From assembly GCF_002224285.1 (NCBI RefSeq), contig NZ_CP022436.1:3782001-3846000 (forward strand): a stretch of 64,000 bases of DNA, read 5' to 3'. The translations under genes and the position numbers were made by a program. Numbering within the stretch: position 1 is the stretch's first letter; each line of letters starts with the position of its first letter. The notes beneath the pieces are model-generated. The model saw only the letters and a list, made by a program, of their open reading frames with translations. It had not been told where the DNA came from and made no database searches. This document shows positions 25,135 through 33,163 of the stretch, in pieces. This stretch comes from Arthrobacter sp. YN (lineage in GTDB: Bacteria > Actinomycetota > Actinomycetes > Actinomycetales > Micrococcaceae).

Positions 25135-26601
25135 TTAGACCTGTGCGGCTACGCCATCACGGGAGATGTTGACCATGTCCTCGCGCGGCACCACCTTGAT
25201 GCGCTCACGCTTGACCTCAACACCGTGGGAGGTGCCGGCCTCGGTGGCTGCTGCGCCGAGCGCGAGCTCGTGGGCATCCAGTGCCAGCCAGCCTTCCCAG
25301 CTGGTGAACTTCACACCGCGGGCGTCGAGCAGATCCACGACGGCGTCCGCTGCGGGAACCTCGGCAACGGGAAGGTTCTCGCGGTCCTCCAGCAGGTACG
25401 TGACAGTTTCGAGGGCATCGCCCTTGGTGTGGCCGATGAGGCCCACCGGACCGCGCTTGATCCAACCCGTTGCGTAGAGACCCGGAACATGCTGGCCGTC
25501 GGCGTCCAGGACGCGGCCGCCGTCGTTGGTGACGACGCCCTTCTTGTGGTCGAATTCGACGTCCGGCAGGGCCGAACCGAAGTAGCCGATGGAGCGGTAT
25601 ACGGCCTGGACCGGGTAGTCGATGAACTCGCCGGTGCCGCGGGCATTGCCCGTGCCGTCAAGCTCGGTGCGCTCGAACTTGATGCCGGCAACCTTGCCCG
25701 GGGTTTCCGGGGAGTCCACGATTTCCACCGGGCTGTGCAGGAAGTGCAGGTGCAGGCGGCGGGAAGCGGTGAGCTCGGAGAGGTCCTCTGGCTGCTCGGC
25801 GATCCAGTTGGTCAGCGTGCCAACCATGGTCTTGGTCTGGTTGTTGGTCTGGACCTGGCGGTCGGACTCTTCGTCGAATTCGAAGTCCTCGGCGTAGAGG
25901 ATGATGTCTACGTCCTTGGAGTGCGAGAGTTCGCGGAGTTCCAGCGGGGTGAACTTCACCTGTGCCGGGCCACGGCGGCCGAAGACGTGGACGTCGGTGA
26001 CCGGGGAGTTCTTCAGGCCGGCGTAGACGTTGTCCGGGATTTCGGTGACCAGGAGGTCATCGGCGTGCTTGGACAGGACGCGTGCGACGTCGAGGGCTAC
26101 GTTGCCGTTGCCGAGGACAGCGATTTCCTTGGCGTCCAGTGGCCATTCGCGGGAAACGTCCGGGTGGCCGTCGTACCAGGAGACGAAGTCGGCGCCGCCA
26201 AAGGAGCCTTCAAGTTCGATGCCCGGGATGTTCAGGTCCGCGTCCTTGATAGCGCCAGTGGCGAAAATGACGGCGTCGTAGTGCTTGCGGAGGTCCTCGA
26301 TGGAGATGTCCGTGCCGTAGTCCACGTTGCCGAAGAAGCGGATGTCGCCGCGGTCCAGCACCTTGTGCAGGGCATTGACGATGCCCTTGATGCGGGGGTG
26401 GTCCGGTGCCACGCCGTAGCGAATCAGGCCGTACGGTGCCGGGTAACGGTCGAAGAGGTCGATGCTGACGTTAAGTTCGCCGCTCTTGACGGCCTCGCTC
26501 TTGGTCAGGATGTCCGCTGCGTACACGCCGGCCGGGCCGGAGCCGATGACGGCGATGCGAAGCGGACGGTCCGCAGAACCTACGGGGGTGCTAATTGACA
26601 C
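25135..26601 (-). CDS. fprA: Ferredoxin/adrenodoxin-NADP+ reductase, FprA type (copy 2)
   Basis: This 488-residue protein is a close paralogue of the 9910-11352 product and has the same FAD motif (IAVIGSGPAGVYAADIL), APDHPRIKGIVNALHKVLD block and NADP motif (IAVLGNGNVALDVAR). Residue-by-residue similarity is high through most of the length, with divergence in acidic linkers and at the C terminus. It starts 20 bases after the siroheme synthase gene, so the two form an operon. That placement suggests this copy supplies electrons to the siroheme-dependent sulfite or nitrite reductase through ferredoxin. Confidence 0.94.
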   Translation of the reverse strand: MSISTPVGSADRPLRIAVIGSGPAGVYAADILTKSEAVKSGELNVSIDLFDRYPAPYGLIRYGVAPDHPRIKGIVNALHKVLDRGDIRFFGNVDYGTDISIEDLRKHYDAVIFATGAIKDADLNIPGIELEGSFGGADFVSWYDGHPDVSREWPLDAKEIAVLGNGNVALDVARVLSKHADDLLVTEIPDNVYAGLKNSPVTDVHVFGRRGPAQVKFTPLELRELSHSKDVDIILYAEDFEFDEESDRQVQTNNQTKTMVGTLTNWIAEQPEDLSELTASRRLHLHFLHSPVEIVDSPETPGKVAGIKFERTELDGTGNARGTGEFIDYPVQAVYRSIGYFGSALPDVEFDHKKGVVTNDGGRVLDADGQHVPGLYATGWIKRGPVGLIGHTKGDALETVTYLLEDRENLPVAEVPAADAVVDLLDARGVKFTSWEGWLALDAHELALGAAATEAGTSHGVEVKRERIKVVPREDMVNISRDGVAAQV

Positions 26602-26621
26602 GGCTGTGTTCCTTCTTCTTC

Positions 26622-27899
26622 TCAGTTACTGCGGACGCGGGGACGATTTGGGGTAATAGTGCTGTAGTCAGCGGTCTTGAAGTGCTGCGGTGCAAAGGGG
26701 CTGACACGGACAACATCGCCGATCACAATGACCGCCGGGTTGGCCACGCCGACGGCTTCCGCCTGGTCCGCGATGGTTCCCAGAGTGCCGATGGTGACGC
26801 GTTGGTCCGGCAAATACCCGTTCTCTACGATACCTACTGGCGTGTCCAAAGGCAGACCCGAGCCCGCCAGCGCAGCCGCGGAATCCCGCAATTGCGCTAC
26901 TCCCATGAGCAACACCACAGTGTGATCGGGGCGTGCGGGGACTTCGGACAGCTCTTCGTGGCCGGTCACCACGCTGAAGCCCTTGGCCAAGCCACGGTGC
27001 GTCACGGGAATACCGGCAGCGGCCGGAACAGAGATTGCCGATGTCACGCCGGGCACCACTTCAACCTCGACGCCGTTCTGCCGGCAGAACTCTGCTTCCT
27101 CGCCGCCACGACCCAGTACGTAGGGGTCGCCGCCTTTGAGGCGGACCACCCGGTTGCCCTGCAGGGCTTCGTCCACCAGGATCCGGTTGATCTCCAGTTG
27201 CGGCACGGGATGGTGGCCGGGCGTCTTGCCAACCTCGATCACGCGGACATCCGGAGCCAGTTCCTTAAGCAGCTCGCGCGGGCCAAGACGGTCAGCAACC
27301 ACGACGTCGGCCTGGCCCAGCAGGCGTCTGCCACGGACGGTGATGAGGCCCGAGTCGCCAGGTCCGCCGCCCACCAAGGCGACAGAACCAGCCGGAGTCT
27401 TACCGGCCGCGTCCGGCTTGCGGTGGCGTCGCAGCGGAAGGTCACCTGTTTCCAGGGCAGTGGCAACTGCATTGCGGAGAGCCATGGCACGGCGCGGGTC
27501 TCCCCCGGCGTTGATGGCGATCTTGACGTCATCAACCACGGCGACGGCGGGTGTCCACGCGGCTGATGCTTCGTGGTCGGATGCATTGACGCACCAGATG
27601 CGCTGCGCCTCGGCGTCGGCCGATACCTGGGTGTCCACAGCGGCAGTGCCAGTGGCGGTCTGGACGAACCAGACGCCGTCGAGGTCTGACGTGCGGTACT
27701 CGCGCGGCTCCCAGGTGAGGAGGCCGGAAGCTGCGAGTCCGCGAAGGTTATCGGTGGCAACGGGAGCTACCACGGTGACTTTCGCGCCGGCGTCGAGCAG
27801 TCCCTTGGCACGGCGTTCCGCAACGGGGCCGCCGCCCACCACCAGCACCGGGCGGCCGAGCAGCCGCAGCGCGGTGGGGTAAATGTCCTGTATTGCCAT
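26622..27899 (-). CDS. Siroheme synthase-like fusion: precorrin-2 dehydrogenase + uroporphyrinogen-III C-methyltransferase
   Basis: This 425-residue fusion makes precorrin-2 and sirohydrochlorin for siroheme. Residues 1-150 are the NAD-dependent precorrin-2 dehydrogenase part (LGRPVLVVGGGPVAERRAKGLL). From about residue 175 comes the methyltransferase part (VALVGGGPGDSGLITVRGRRLL, VVRLKGGDPYVLGRGGEE, VVPGVTSA). The start at 27899 gives the standard N terminus; an extension to 27977 is not needed. It is co-transcribed with fprA2. The matching ferrochelatase and sulfite reductase genes lie at 52.0-54.6 kb. Confidence 0.92.
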   Translation of the reverse strand: MAIQDIYPTALRLLGRPVLVVGGGPVAERRAKGLLDAGAKVTVVAPVATDNLRGLAASGLLTWEPREYRTSDLDGVWFVQTATGTAAVDTQVSADAEAQRIWCVNASDHEASAAWTPAVAVVDDVKIAINAGGDPRRAMALRNAVATALETGDLPLRRHRKPDAAGKTPAGSVALVGGGPGDSGLITVRGRRLLGQADVVVADRLGPRELLKELAPDVRVIEVGKTPGHHPVPQLEINRILVDEALQGNRVVRLKGGDPYVLGRGGEEAEFCRQNGVEVEVVPGVTSAISVPAAAGIPVTHRGLAKGFSVVTGHEELSEVPARPDHTVVLLMGVAQLRDSAAALAGSGLPLDTPVGIVENGYLPDQRVTIGTLGTIADQAEAVGVANPAVIVIGDVVRVSPFAPQHFKTADYSTITPNRPRVRSN

Positions 27900-27989
27900 G
27901 AAAAAACTGTAGGGCGGCTCCGTAACATGCTTCAAAGGCTCAGAAACACCCGGTAACGCTGGGTAATCCTGCGTCACATATCTCCGCGG

Positions 27990-28769
27990 TCAGCCCGGAG
28001 AAACCCTGTCTTTAAGCGTCAGATAGTAGGCCCGCTGCTCTTTGCCCAGATGCTCGATGGCGTAACGAAGGGTGGTTCGGGGCATGGTGGCGGCGTGCTC
28101 GTCCAGGAACGCCAGCAGGCGTTCGCGGCTGCTGCGCCCTGCGTCGCGGACCCAGCCGCCTACTGCTTTGTGGATCAGGTCCTCTTTGTCGCCGAGCAGG
28201 ATTTCGGCGATGGCAAAGGTGTCGTCCAGTTGGCCTTCACGAATGAATGCCGACGTCGCGACGATGGACGTCCGGCGCTCCCACATACTGGCTGATCGGG
28301 CCAAGCCATACAGCGGGTCCCGCGGTTTATCCATAAGCCAGCCACCCACCACGTTTCCCGCTCCCAGGTCCACCAGGTCCCAGTTGTTGATGCGATCGTG
28401 GCGGCGCAGGTACATCTCGTAGAGGTTGCGGCGCCGCTGTTCCGTGGTCTTCTTTTTCTGCGTTTGGAGTGCCATGATCTTCACGGCTCCAGCCCTGGCC
28501 TCGTGGATGTCCTGCTCCAGGAGCTTCTCGATCTCCTCCGGTGGCATGGCTGCAAATTCCTTGGCCAGTGTGAAAACCTCGCCCATGCGGACGCCAAGGA
28601 AGAAGTCGCCCTCGGCGTAGTTACCCTTGCCGGTCTTGAAATAGCGCTGGTATTTGGCTTGCTCGACGTCGGACTGCCGGGCTTGGAGCCGCGCGAGGAA
28701 CTCGACGGCGGTGGGCTCGGTTCCCGGCGCCAACGCCGCTTTGGGTGCCTTCCCTGCCTTGGGGGTCAT
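27990..28769 (-). CDS. DNA alkylation repair protein (AlkD-like)
   Basis: This 259-residue all-helical protein is of the AlkD/COG4912 type, built from HEAT-like repeats. Typical blocks are KYQRYFKTGKGNYAEGDFFLGVRMG, INNWDLVDLGAGNVVGGWL and EDLIHKAVGGWVRDAG. Members remove alkylated bases such as 3-methyladenine or bind such DNA. It is upstream of the siroheme synthase gene on the same strand by about 90 bases, but no functional link is evident. A Lys/Ala-rich 20-residue leader precedes the fold. Confidence 0.88.
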   Translation of the reverse strand: MTPKAGKAPKAALAPGTEPTAVEFLARLQARQSDVEQAKYQRYFKTGKGNYAEGDFFLGVRMGEVFTLAKEFAAMPPEEIEKLLEQDIHEARAGAVKIMALQTQKKKTTEQRRRNLYEMYLRRHDRINNWDLVDLGAGNVVGGWLMDKPRDPLYGLARSASMWERRTSIVATSAFIREGQLDDTFAIAEILLGDKEDLIHKAVGGWVRDAGRSSRERLLAFLDEHAATMPRTTLRYAIEHLGKEQRAYYLTLKDRVSPG

Positions 28770-28784
28770 CCCTCCATCATGCGC

Positions 28785-29696
28785 CTAAAACACCGACCAG
28801 CCAGTACGTGTGGTGAATTCGTCCAGCGCTGCGACACCCGCCACCGAATTCCCGGACCTTCCCAGACCGGGGCTCCACACGCTGATGGAGCACTTGTTCG
28901 GAACCACAGCCACGATGCCGCCGCCCACGCCGCTCTTGCCCGGAAGGCCCACGCGGTACGCGAATTCGCCCGCGGCGTCGTACGTTCCACACGTGAGCAT
29001 GACGGCGTTGATCCTCTTGGTCTGCGCCGGTGACAACAGCAGTGTCCCGTCTGCGCCCAGGCCGTTGGAGGCGAGGAACCGGGTTGCGAGCGCAAGGTCT
29101 TCGCACGTCATGGCCACTGCGCATTGCTTCGCATAAGAGTCCAGGACATCCTCCACAGGGTTCTCCAGGTTGCCGCAGCTTGCCAGGAAGTGGGCCAAGG
29201 AAGCATTGCGGTGGCTGTTGGCCAGTTCCGAGCCAGCCACGTGGTGATCGGTATCGATGCTGTCCTTGCTGGTCTCCTGGCGCATCAAATCCCGCACGGC
29301 GTGGGCGGCGTTTCCTGTCAGGCTCAGGAGCCGGTCCGTCACAACTATTGCACCGGCGTTGATGAACGGATTTCGGGGAATGCCGTCTTCGCTTTCCAAC
29401 TGGACCAACGAATTGAAGGGGTTGCCCGACGGCTCCCGGAACACCCGTTTCCAAATGCTGTCCCCGTCGAAGGCCAGCACCAAGGCGAGCGCAAAGACCT
29501 TGGAGATGCTTTGGATGGAAAAGTCCACGTGGGCATCTCCGGCTGAATAAACTTCGCCGTCACGGGTGGCCACCGAAATGCCGAATTGTTGGGCATCCAC
29601 GGCCCCAAGCTGGGGGATGTAGTCAGCCACGTTTCCCTGGCCGACATGCGGCTGCACGGCCCCGACGATGTCGTCGAGGAGATTCTGGATATCCAT
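28785..29696 (-). CDS. glsA: Glutaminase
   Basis: This 303-residue serine-dependent glutaminase converts glutamine to glutamate and ammonia in the cytoplasm. Family blocks are FSIQSISKVFALALVLA (catalytic Ser-x-x-Lys), NPFINAGAIVVTD, and GVGGGIVAVVPNKCSISVWSPGL. The length matches the GlsA family. It follows the PucR regulator by 5 bases on the same strand, so the two are co-transcribed. With the nearby permease and decarboxylase, the group may serve amino-acid nitrogen use or pH balance. Confidence 0.94.
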   Translation of the reverse strand: MDIQNLLDDIVGAVQPHVGQGNVADYIPQLGAVDAQQFGISVATRDGEVYSAGDAHVDFSIQSISKVFALALVLAFDGDSIWKRVFREPSGNPFNSLVQLESEDGIPRNPFINAGAIVVTDRLLSLTGNAAHAVRDLMRQETSKDSIDTDHHVAGSELANSHRNASLAHFLASCGNLENPVEDVLDSYAKQCAVAMTCEDLALATRFLASNGLGADGTLLLSPAQTKRINAVMLTCGTYDAAGEFAYRVGLPGKSGVGGGIVAVVPNKCSISVWSPGLGRSGNSVAGVAALDEFTTRTGWSVF

Positions 29697-29701
29697 GGTT
29701 T

Positions 29702-31318
29702 CTAGACCTTGGTCCCTGCGTAGGTCCAGAGCCTGATCTGGAGGTGTGCCAGCAGGCGTTCATCCGCGGAGTGCAGGTCCAGGCCAGCCACCTCGCAGGC
29801 GCGGCGGAGCCTGTAATGAACGGTGTTGCGGTGGACAGCCAATTCCTCGGCGCACCGGTTCACGTCGCCAAAGAACTCCAGATAAGTCAGGAGGGTCAGC
29901 GCGAATTCCGGATAGCGGCTGCACAGCCGGGTAATTCCTCCATGACGCAAGGTGGTCCGGGATTCCATCAAATCCAACAATTCCCTGGTCAGGACGGTTG
30001 TTTCCACGTCGCTGTACGAGGCCACGCGAACGTCCGGCGTTGCCTCCATGACTTTGAGGACGCTGCGCACGTGATCAAGGGTGGCATGCAGGGCGTCCAG
30101 GCGCGGAACGATGGGACCAACTGCTGCCTGCACCTGGAAGTGAAGGTGGGTGGTGGCATCACGAACAATGGTGTTGACCAGGCGGTTGATGGCGGGGACG
30201 GATTTCAGTGGGTCCACGTCGGGCAGGATGATGGCCGTTTCCATTCCGAGGGCCCCTACCACCGCGCCCGGTCGGTAGGCTGCTGCATGGATTGATGCCA
30301 CCTTGGAGAGCTCTCCCCTGCGGAGCTGAAGCCCCGCCGCGCTCTGGCTCAGCCCGCCCGCCGAGATCAGCACTAAAGCCGCTGGCTTCGACGGATCGAT
30401 GCCTGCCGATTGGGCCTGCGAATGGACTTGGGCCGTGCCACTGAGCAGGCTGGACACCCGGTCCTCGCGCATCGACTGGGACTGCTCATTGCGGTGGCGT
30501 ACCAACTCGATGGCGGCGTGCCGGGCCGCACCCACCATGATGCGGTCCGTGTTGGCCGCCAAGGGTTCAGCACCTTCCTGCAACCAGATGTAACCCATGA
30601 CACGGCTGCCCGCGTGAATGCCGATTGCCACACGTTCACGAAGACCCGCATCAAGGTTGGCTTCCACATGGACAGGCGCTTCAGTGGCCTGCAGGTGCTT
30701 ATAGACCCCTGATTCCTTCAGGAGTTTTTGGTACTTTTCAGGGCCTCGCCTCGCCAGGATGGACAGACGGCGGAGCTCGTCAACGTCATTGGATGCCGGT
30801 GAGTACGCAAGCACCCTGTTGCCCGGATCTTCGATCACCACGTGGCCATTGGTCAGTGTGGCCGTGGTTTGGGCGATCGCGAACAAGTCGCGGTGAACTG
30901 ACGTGGGGGTTTCGCCTGGCACATCGTTCTCACGGACCCGGTCCAACGCGATGCTCTCGAACTTATCCCAGCGGAGCCCCGGGGCAACAGCCACCAGTCC
31001 AATGCCGGTCGGTTGGAGCAACTCTGCTGCGGCTTCCAACTCGCGTTCACTGCCCTTGACCGCAATTGCCGTGGGACGGCCCGCCATGATGCGGCGGAGT
31101 GCAGGGAGCGCCGCACGCCCTCGAACGCCGATCAACATGACCAGGGCCCCTGGGCGGATCTCGTCGTCGTCTTCAGCATCAACAATGACAGTTTCGCGAA
31201 CGGTTCTGTTGTCCTCTGCGGGGGCCAGCAGCAACCGGGCGTTGCCGACACCCAGGTCTTCCAGGACGTCGCTCAATACGGTGACGACGCCGTCGTCGTC
31301 AATTTCCAGGGCTTTCAA
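29702..31318 (-). CDS. PucR/CdaR-family regulator
   Basis: This 538-residue regulator has a variable N-terminal sensor region (about 1-140), a central helical and GGDEF-like CdaR region, and a C-terminal HTH_30 domain (ELAVHRNTVHYRLRRACEVAGLDL, about 490-515). It is transcribed with glsA and is divergent from the permease/decarboxylase operon across 338 bases, so it probably controls one or both. The ligand is unknown. It is distinct in sequence from the PucR protein of the GABA operon. Confidence 0.87.
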   Translation of the reverse strand: MKALEIDDDGVVTVLSDVLEDLGVGNARLLLAPAEDNRTVRETVIVDAEDDDEIRPGALVMLIGVRGRAALPALRRIMAGRPTAIAVKGSERELEAAAELLQPTGIGLVAVAPGLRWDKFESIALDRVRENDVPGETPTSVHRDLFAIAQTTATLTNGHVVIEDPGNRVLAYSPASNDVDELRRLSILARRGPEKYQKLLKESGVYKHLQATEAPVHVEANLDAGLRERVAIGIHAGSRVMGYIWLQEGAEPLAANTDRIMVGAARHAAIELVRHRNEQSQSMREDRVSSLLSGTAQVHSQAQSAGIDPSKPAALVLISAGGLSQSAAGLQLRRGELSKVASIHAAAYRPGAVVGALGMETAIILPDVDPLKSVPAINRLVNTIVRDATTHLHFQVQAAVGPIVPRLDALHATLDHVRSVLKVMEATPDVRVASYSDVETTVLTRELLDLMESRTTLRHGGITRLCSRYPEFALTLLTYLEFFGDVNRCAEELAVHRNTVHYRLRRACEVAGLDLHSADERLLAHLQIRLWTYAGTKV

Positions 31319-31656
31319 CGAAGCTATCGCTTCCTCTCCACATCAGTTCCTTCAGCAGTACGCTTCCTCGCCATTGAGGGGCGTCGCCGGTACATGTACG
31401 CAAGCACGCACAGCGAGAAACATTACCGGCCCTCCAGAACACCAGTGTTGTCCCCCCGGCACAAGAGTCGGGCCCCTAATTTGGTTCGCCAGCCAATTTG
31501 TTGTCGACGGCAGCGACCTAGAGTTGGTGACTGTCCCACACCACAAAGACTGACTGCAGCGCGGCCATTTTCAGGCGCAACTGCGAGGCAGCCAGCCCCA
31601 CGTTGTGGAGTATTGAGCCACCTGTGGTGGCAACGGAGTCAAAGGAGACCCCCGAA
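31319..31656. other. Divergent promoter region, PucR-glsA versus permease-decarboxylase
   Basis: No gene is supported in these 338 bases. The region must hold promoters in both directions and possibly the PucR site. A weak inverted repeat around 31480-31500 (TTGG ... CCAA) is the only symmetric element I noticed. A good ribosome site, AAAGGAG, ends the region before the permease GTG. Confidence 0.5.
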
Positions 31657-33135
31657 GTGATACCCACCCCTGCGTCCACACAAACCCTTCCTTCCCCAAC
31701 AGACCTGGCTGCCAGTCCGCCGTCGAACGCTTTCGCCCAAGAGGAAGCCGGCTACCGCAAGACCCTCAAGCCCCGGCAGATCCAGATGATCGCCATCGGC
31801 GGTGCGATCGGTACCGGGCTCTTCATGGGTGCCGGAGGCCGCCTGAACGGATCCGGACCTGCGCTGGTCCTGGTCTATGCCGTCTGCGGATTCTTCGCGT
31901 TCCTGATCCTGCGGGCACTGGGCGAGTTGGTGCTGTACCGCCCCACCTCCGGCTCGTTCGTTTCCTATGCCCGCGAGTTCTACGGCGAGAAAATGGCCTA
32001 CACCGCGGGCTGGCTCTACTTCCTGAACTGGGCCATGACCTCCATCGTGGACGTCACCGCCGTAGCCCTGTATGTGAAGTTCTGGGGCCAATATTGGGCA
32101 CCCATCAACGACATCCCGCAGTGGTTGATCGCGTTGATTGCTTTGGTAGTGGTGCTCTCCCTGAACCTGGTGTCCGTGAAGATCTTTGGCGAGATGGAGT
32201 TCTGGTTCGCCATGATCAAGGTGGGCGCCTTGGTGACGTTCCTCGTGGTGGGAATCTGCTTCATTGTTTTCGGCGGACGGACGGACGTTGGCGTTCCGGG
32301 CTTCAACGTCATCGCTGAGAACGGCGGCATGTTCCCCATGGGCTCCGTGGCACCGCTCCTGGCCATCAGCGGCGTGGTATTCGCCTACGCCGCGGTGGAA
32401 CTCGTGGGCACCGCGGCCGGCGAAACCGCCGACCCCCACAAGGTAATGCCAAAAGCGGTAAACACCGTGGTGATCCGCATCGGAGTGTTCTACGTGGGCT
32501 CCGTCCTGCTGCTCTCGCTCCTTCTTCCCTTCACGTCCTACAAGGCCGGCGAATCCCCCTTTGTCACCTTCTTCTCGCACCTCGGCGATCCGCAGGCCGG
32601 CGCCATCTCGGCGTCCGTGATGAACTTCGTGGTTCTCACCGCTGCGCTCTCCAGCCTCAATGCCGGCCTCTATTCCACCGGCCGCATCCTCCGCTCCATG
32701 GCAGTGAACGGCTCCGCTCCACAATTCACCGGACGGATCAGCGCGTCCGGAGTGCCCTACGGTGGCATCCTGCTGACAGCGGTCATCACCCTGGTGGGCG
32801 TTGGATTGAACGCCGTTGTCCCTTCGCAGGTCTTTGAGATCGTGCTGGAAATCTCGGCCGTGGGAATCATCGGCGGCTGGGCCACCATCATGCTCTGTCA
32901 CATCAAACTCCAGCACTGGGTTCGCAGCGGCAAGGTGGTACGCCCGGCCTTTCGGCTGTTCGGAGCTCCTTTTACCTCCTACCTCACGCTCGGGTTCCTG
33001 GCCTTTGTCCTGGTCACGATGGGGTTCTCGGAAACAGGTCGCTGGGTGCTGGCCTCGTTGCTGGTGTTGGCTCCGCTGCTGATCGCCGGCTGGTACGCGT
33101 ATCGCGGCCGCATCCGCACAGCCCTGACGTCCTAG
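31657..33135 (+). CDS. Amino-acid permease (AAT/AnsP branch of APC)
   Basis: This 492-residue permease has twelve membrane helices and the AAT signature [42 protein letters not shown] and a conserved [20 protein letters not shown]. This branch includes asparagine, lysine, arginine and D-serine/alanine transporters, so the substrate is not certain. The start is the GTG at 31657, preceded by AAAGGAG; an upstream ATG at 31603 lacks a ribosome site. It is followed 28 bases later by a PLP decarboxylase gene, so it probably brings in, or exchanges, that enzyme's substrate. Confidence 0.9.
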   Translation: MIPTPASTQTLPSPTDLAASPPSNAFAQEEAGYRKTLKPRQIQMIAIGGAIGTGLFMGAGGRLNGSGPALVLVYAVCGFFAFLILRALGELVLYRPTSGSFVSYAREFYGEKMAYTAGWLYFLNWAMTSIVDVTAVALYVKFWGQYWAPINDIPQWLIALIALVVVLSLNLVSVKIFGEMEFWFAMIKVGALVTFLVVGICFIVFGGRTDVGVPGFNVIAENGGMFPMGSVAPLLAISGVVFAYAAVELVGTAAGETADPHKVMPKAVNTVVIRIGVFYVGSVLLLSLLLPFTSYKAGESPFVTFFSHLGDPQAGAISASVMNFVVLTAALSSLNAGLYSTGRILRSMAVNGSAPQFTGRISASGVPYGGILLTAVITLVGVGLNAVVPSQVFEIVLEISAVGIIGGWATIMLCHIKLQHWVRSGKVVRPAFRLFGAPFTSYLTLGFLAFVLVTMGFSETGRWVLASLLVLAPLLIAGWYAYRGRIRTALTS

Positions 33136-33163
33136 ACCCCTTTTCAGTTTGAAAGTGAAACAC

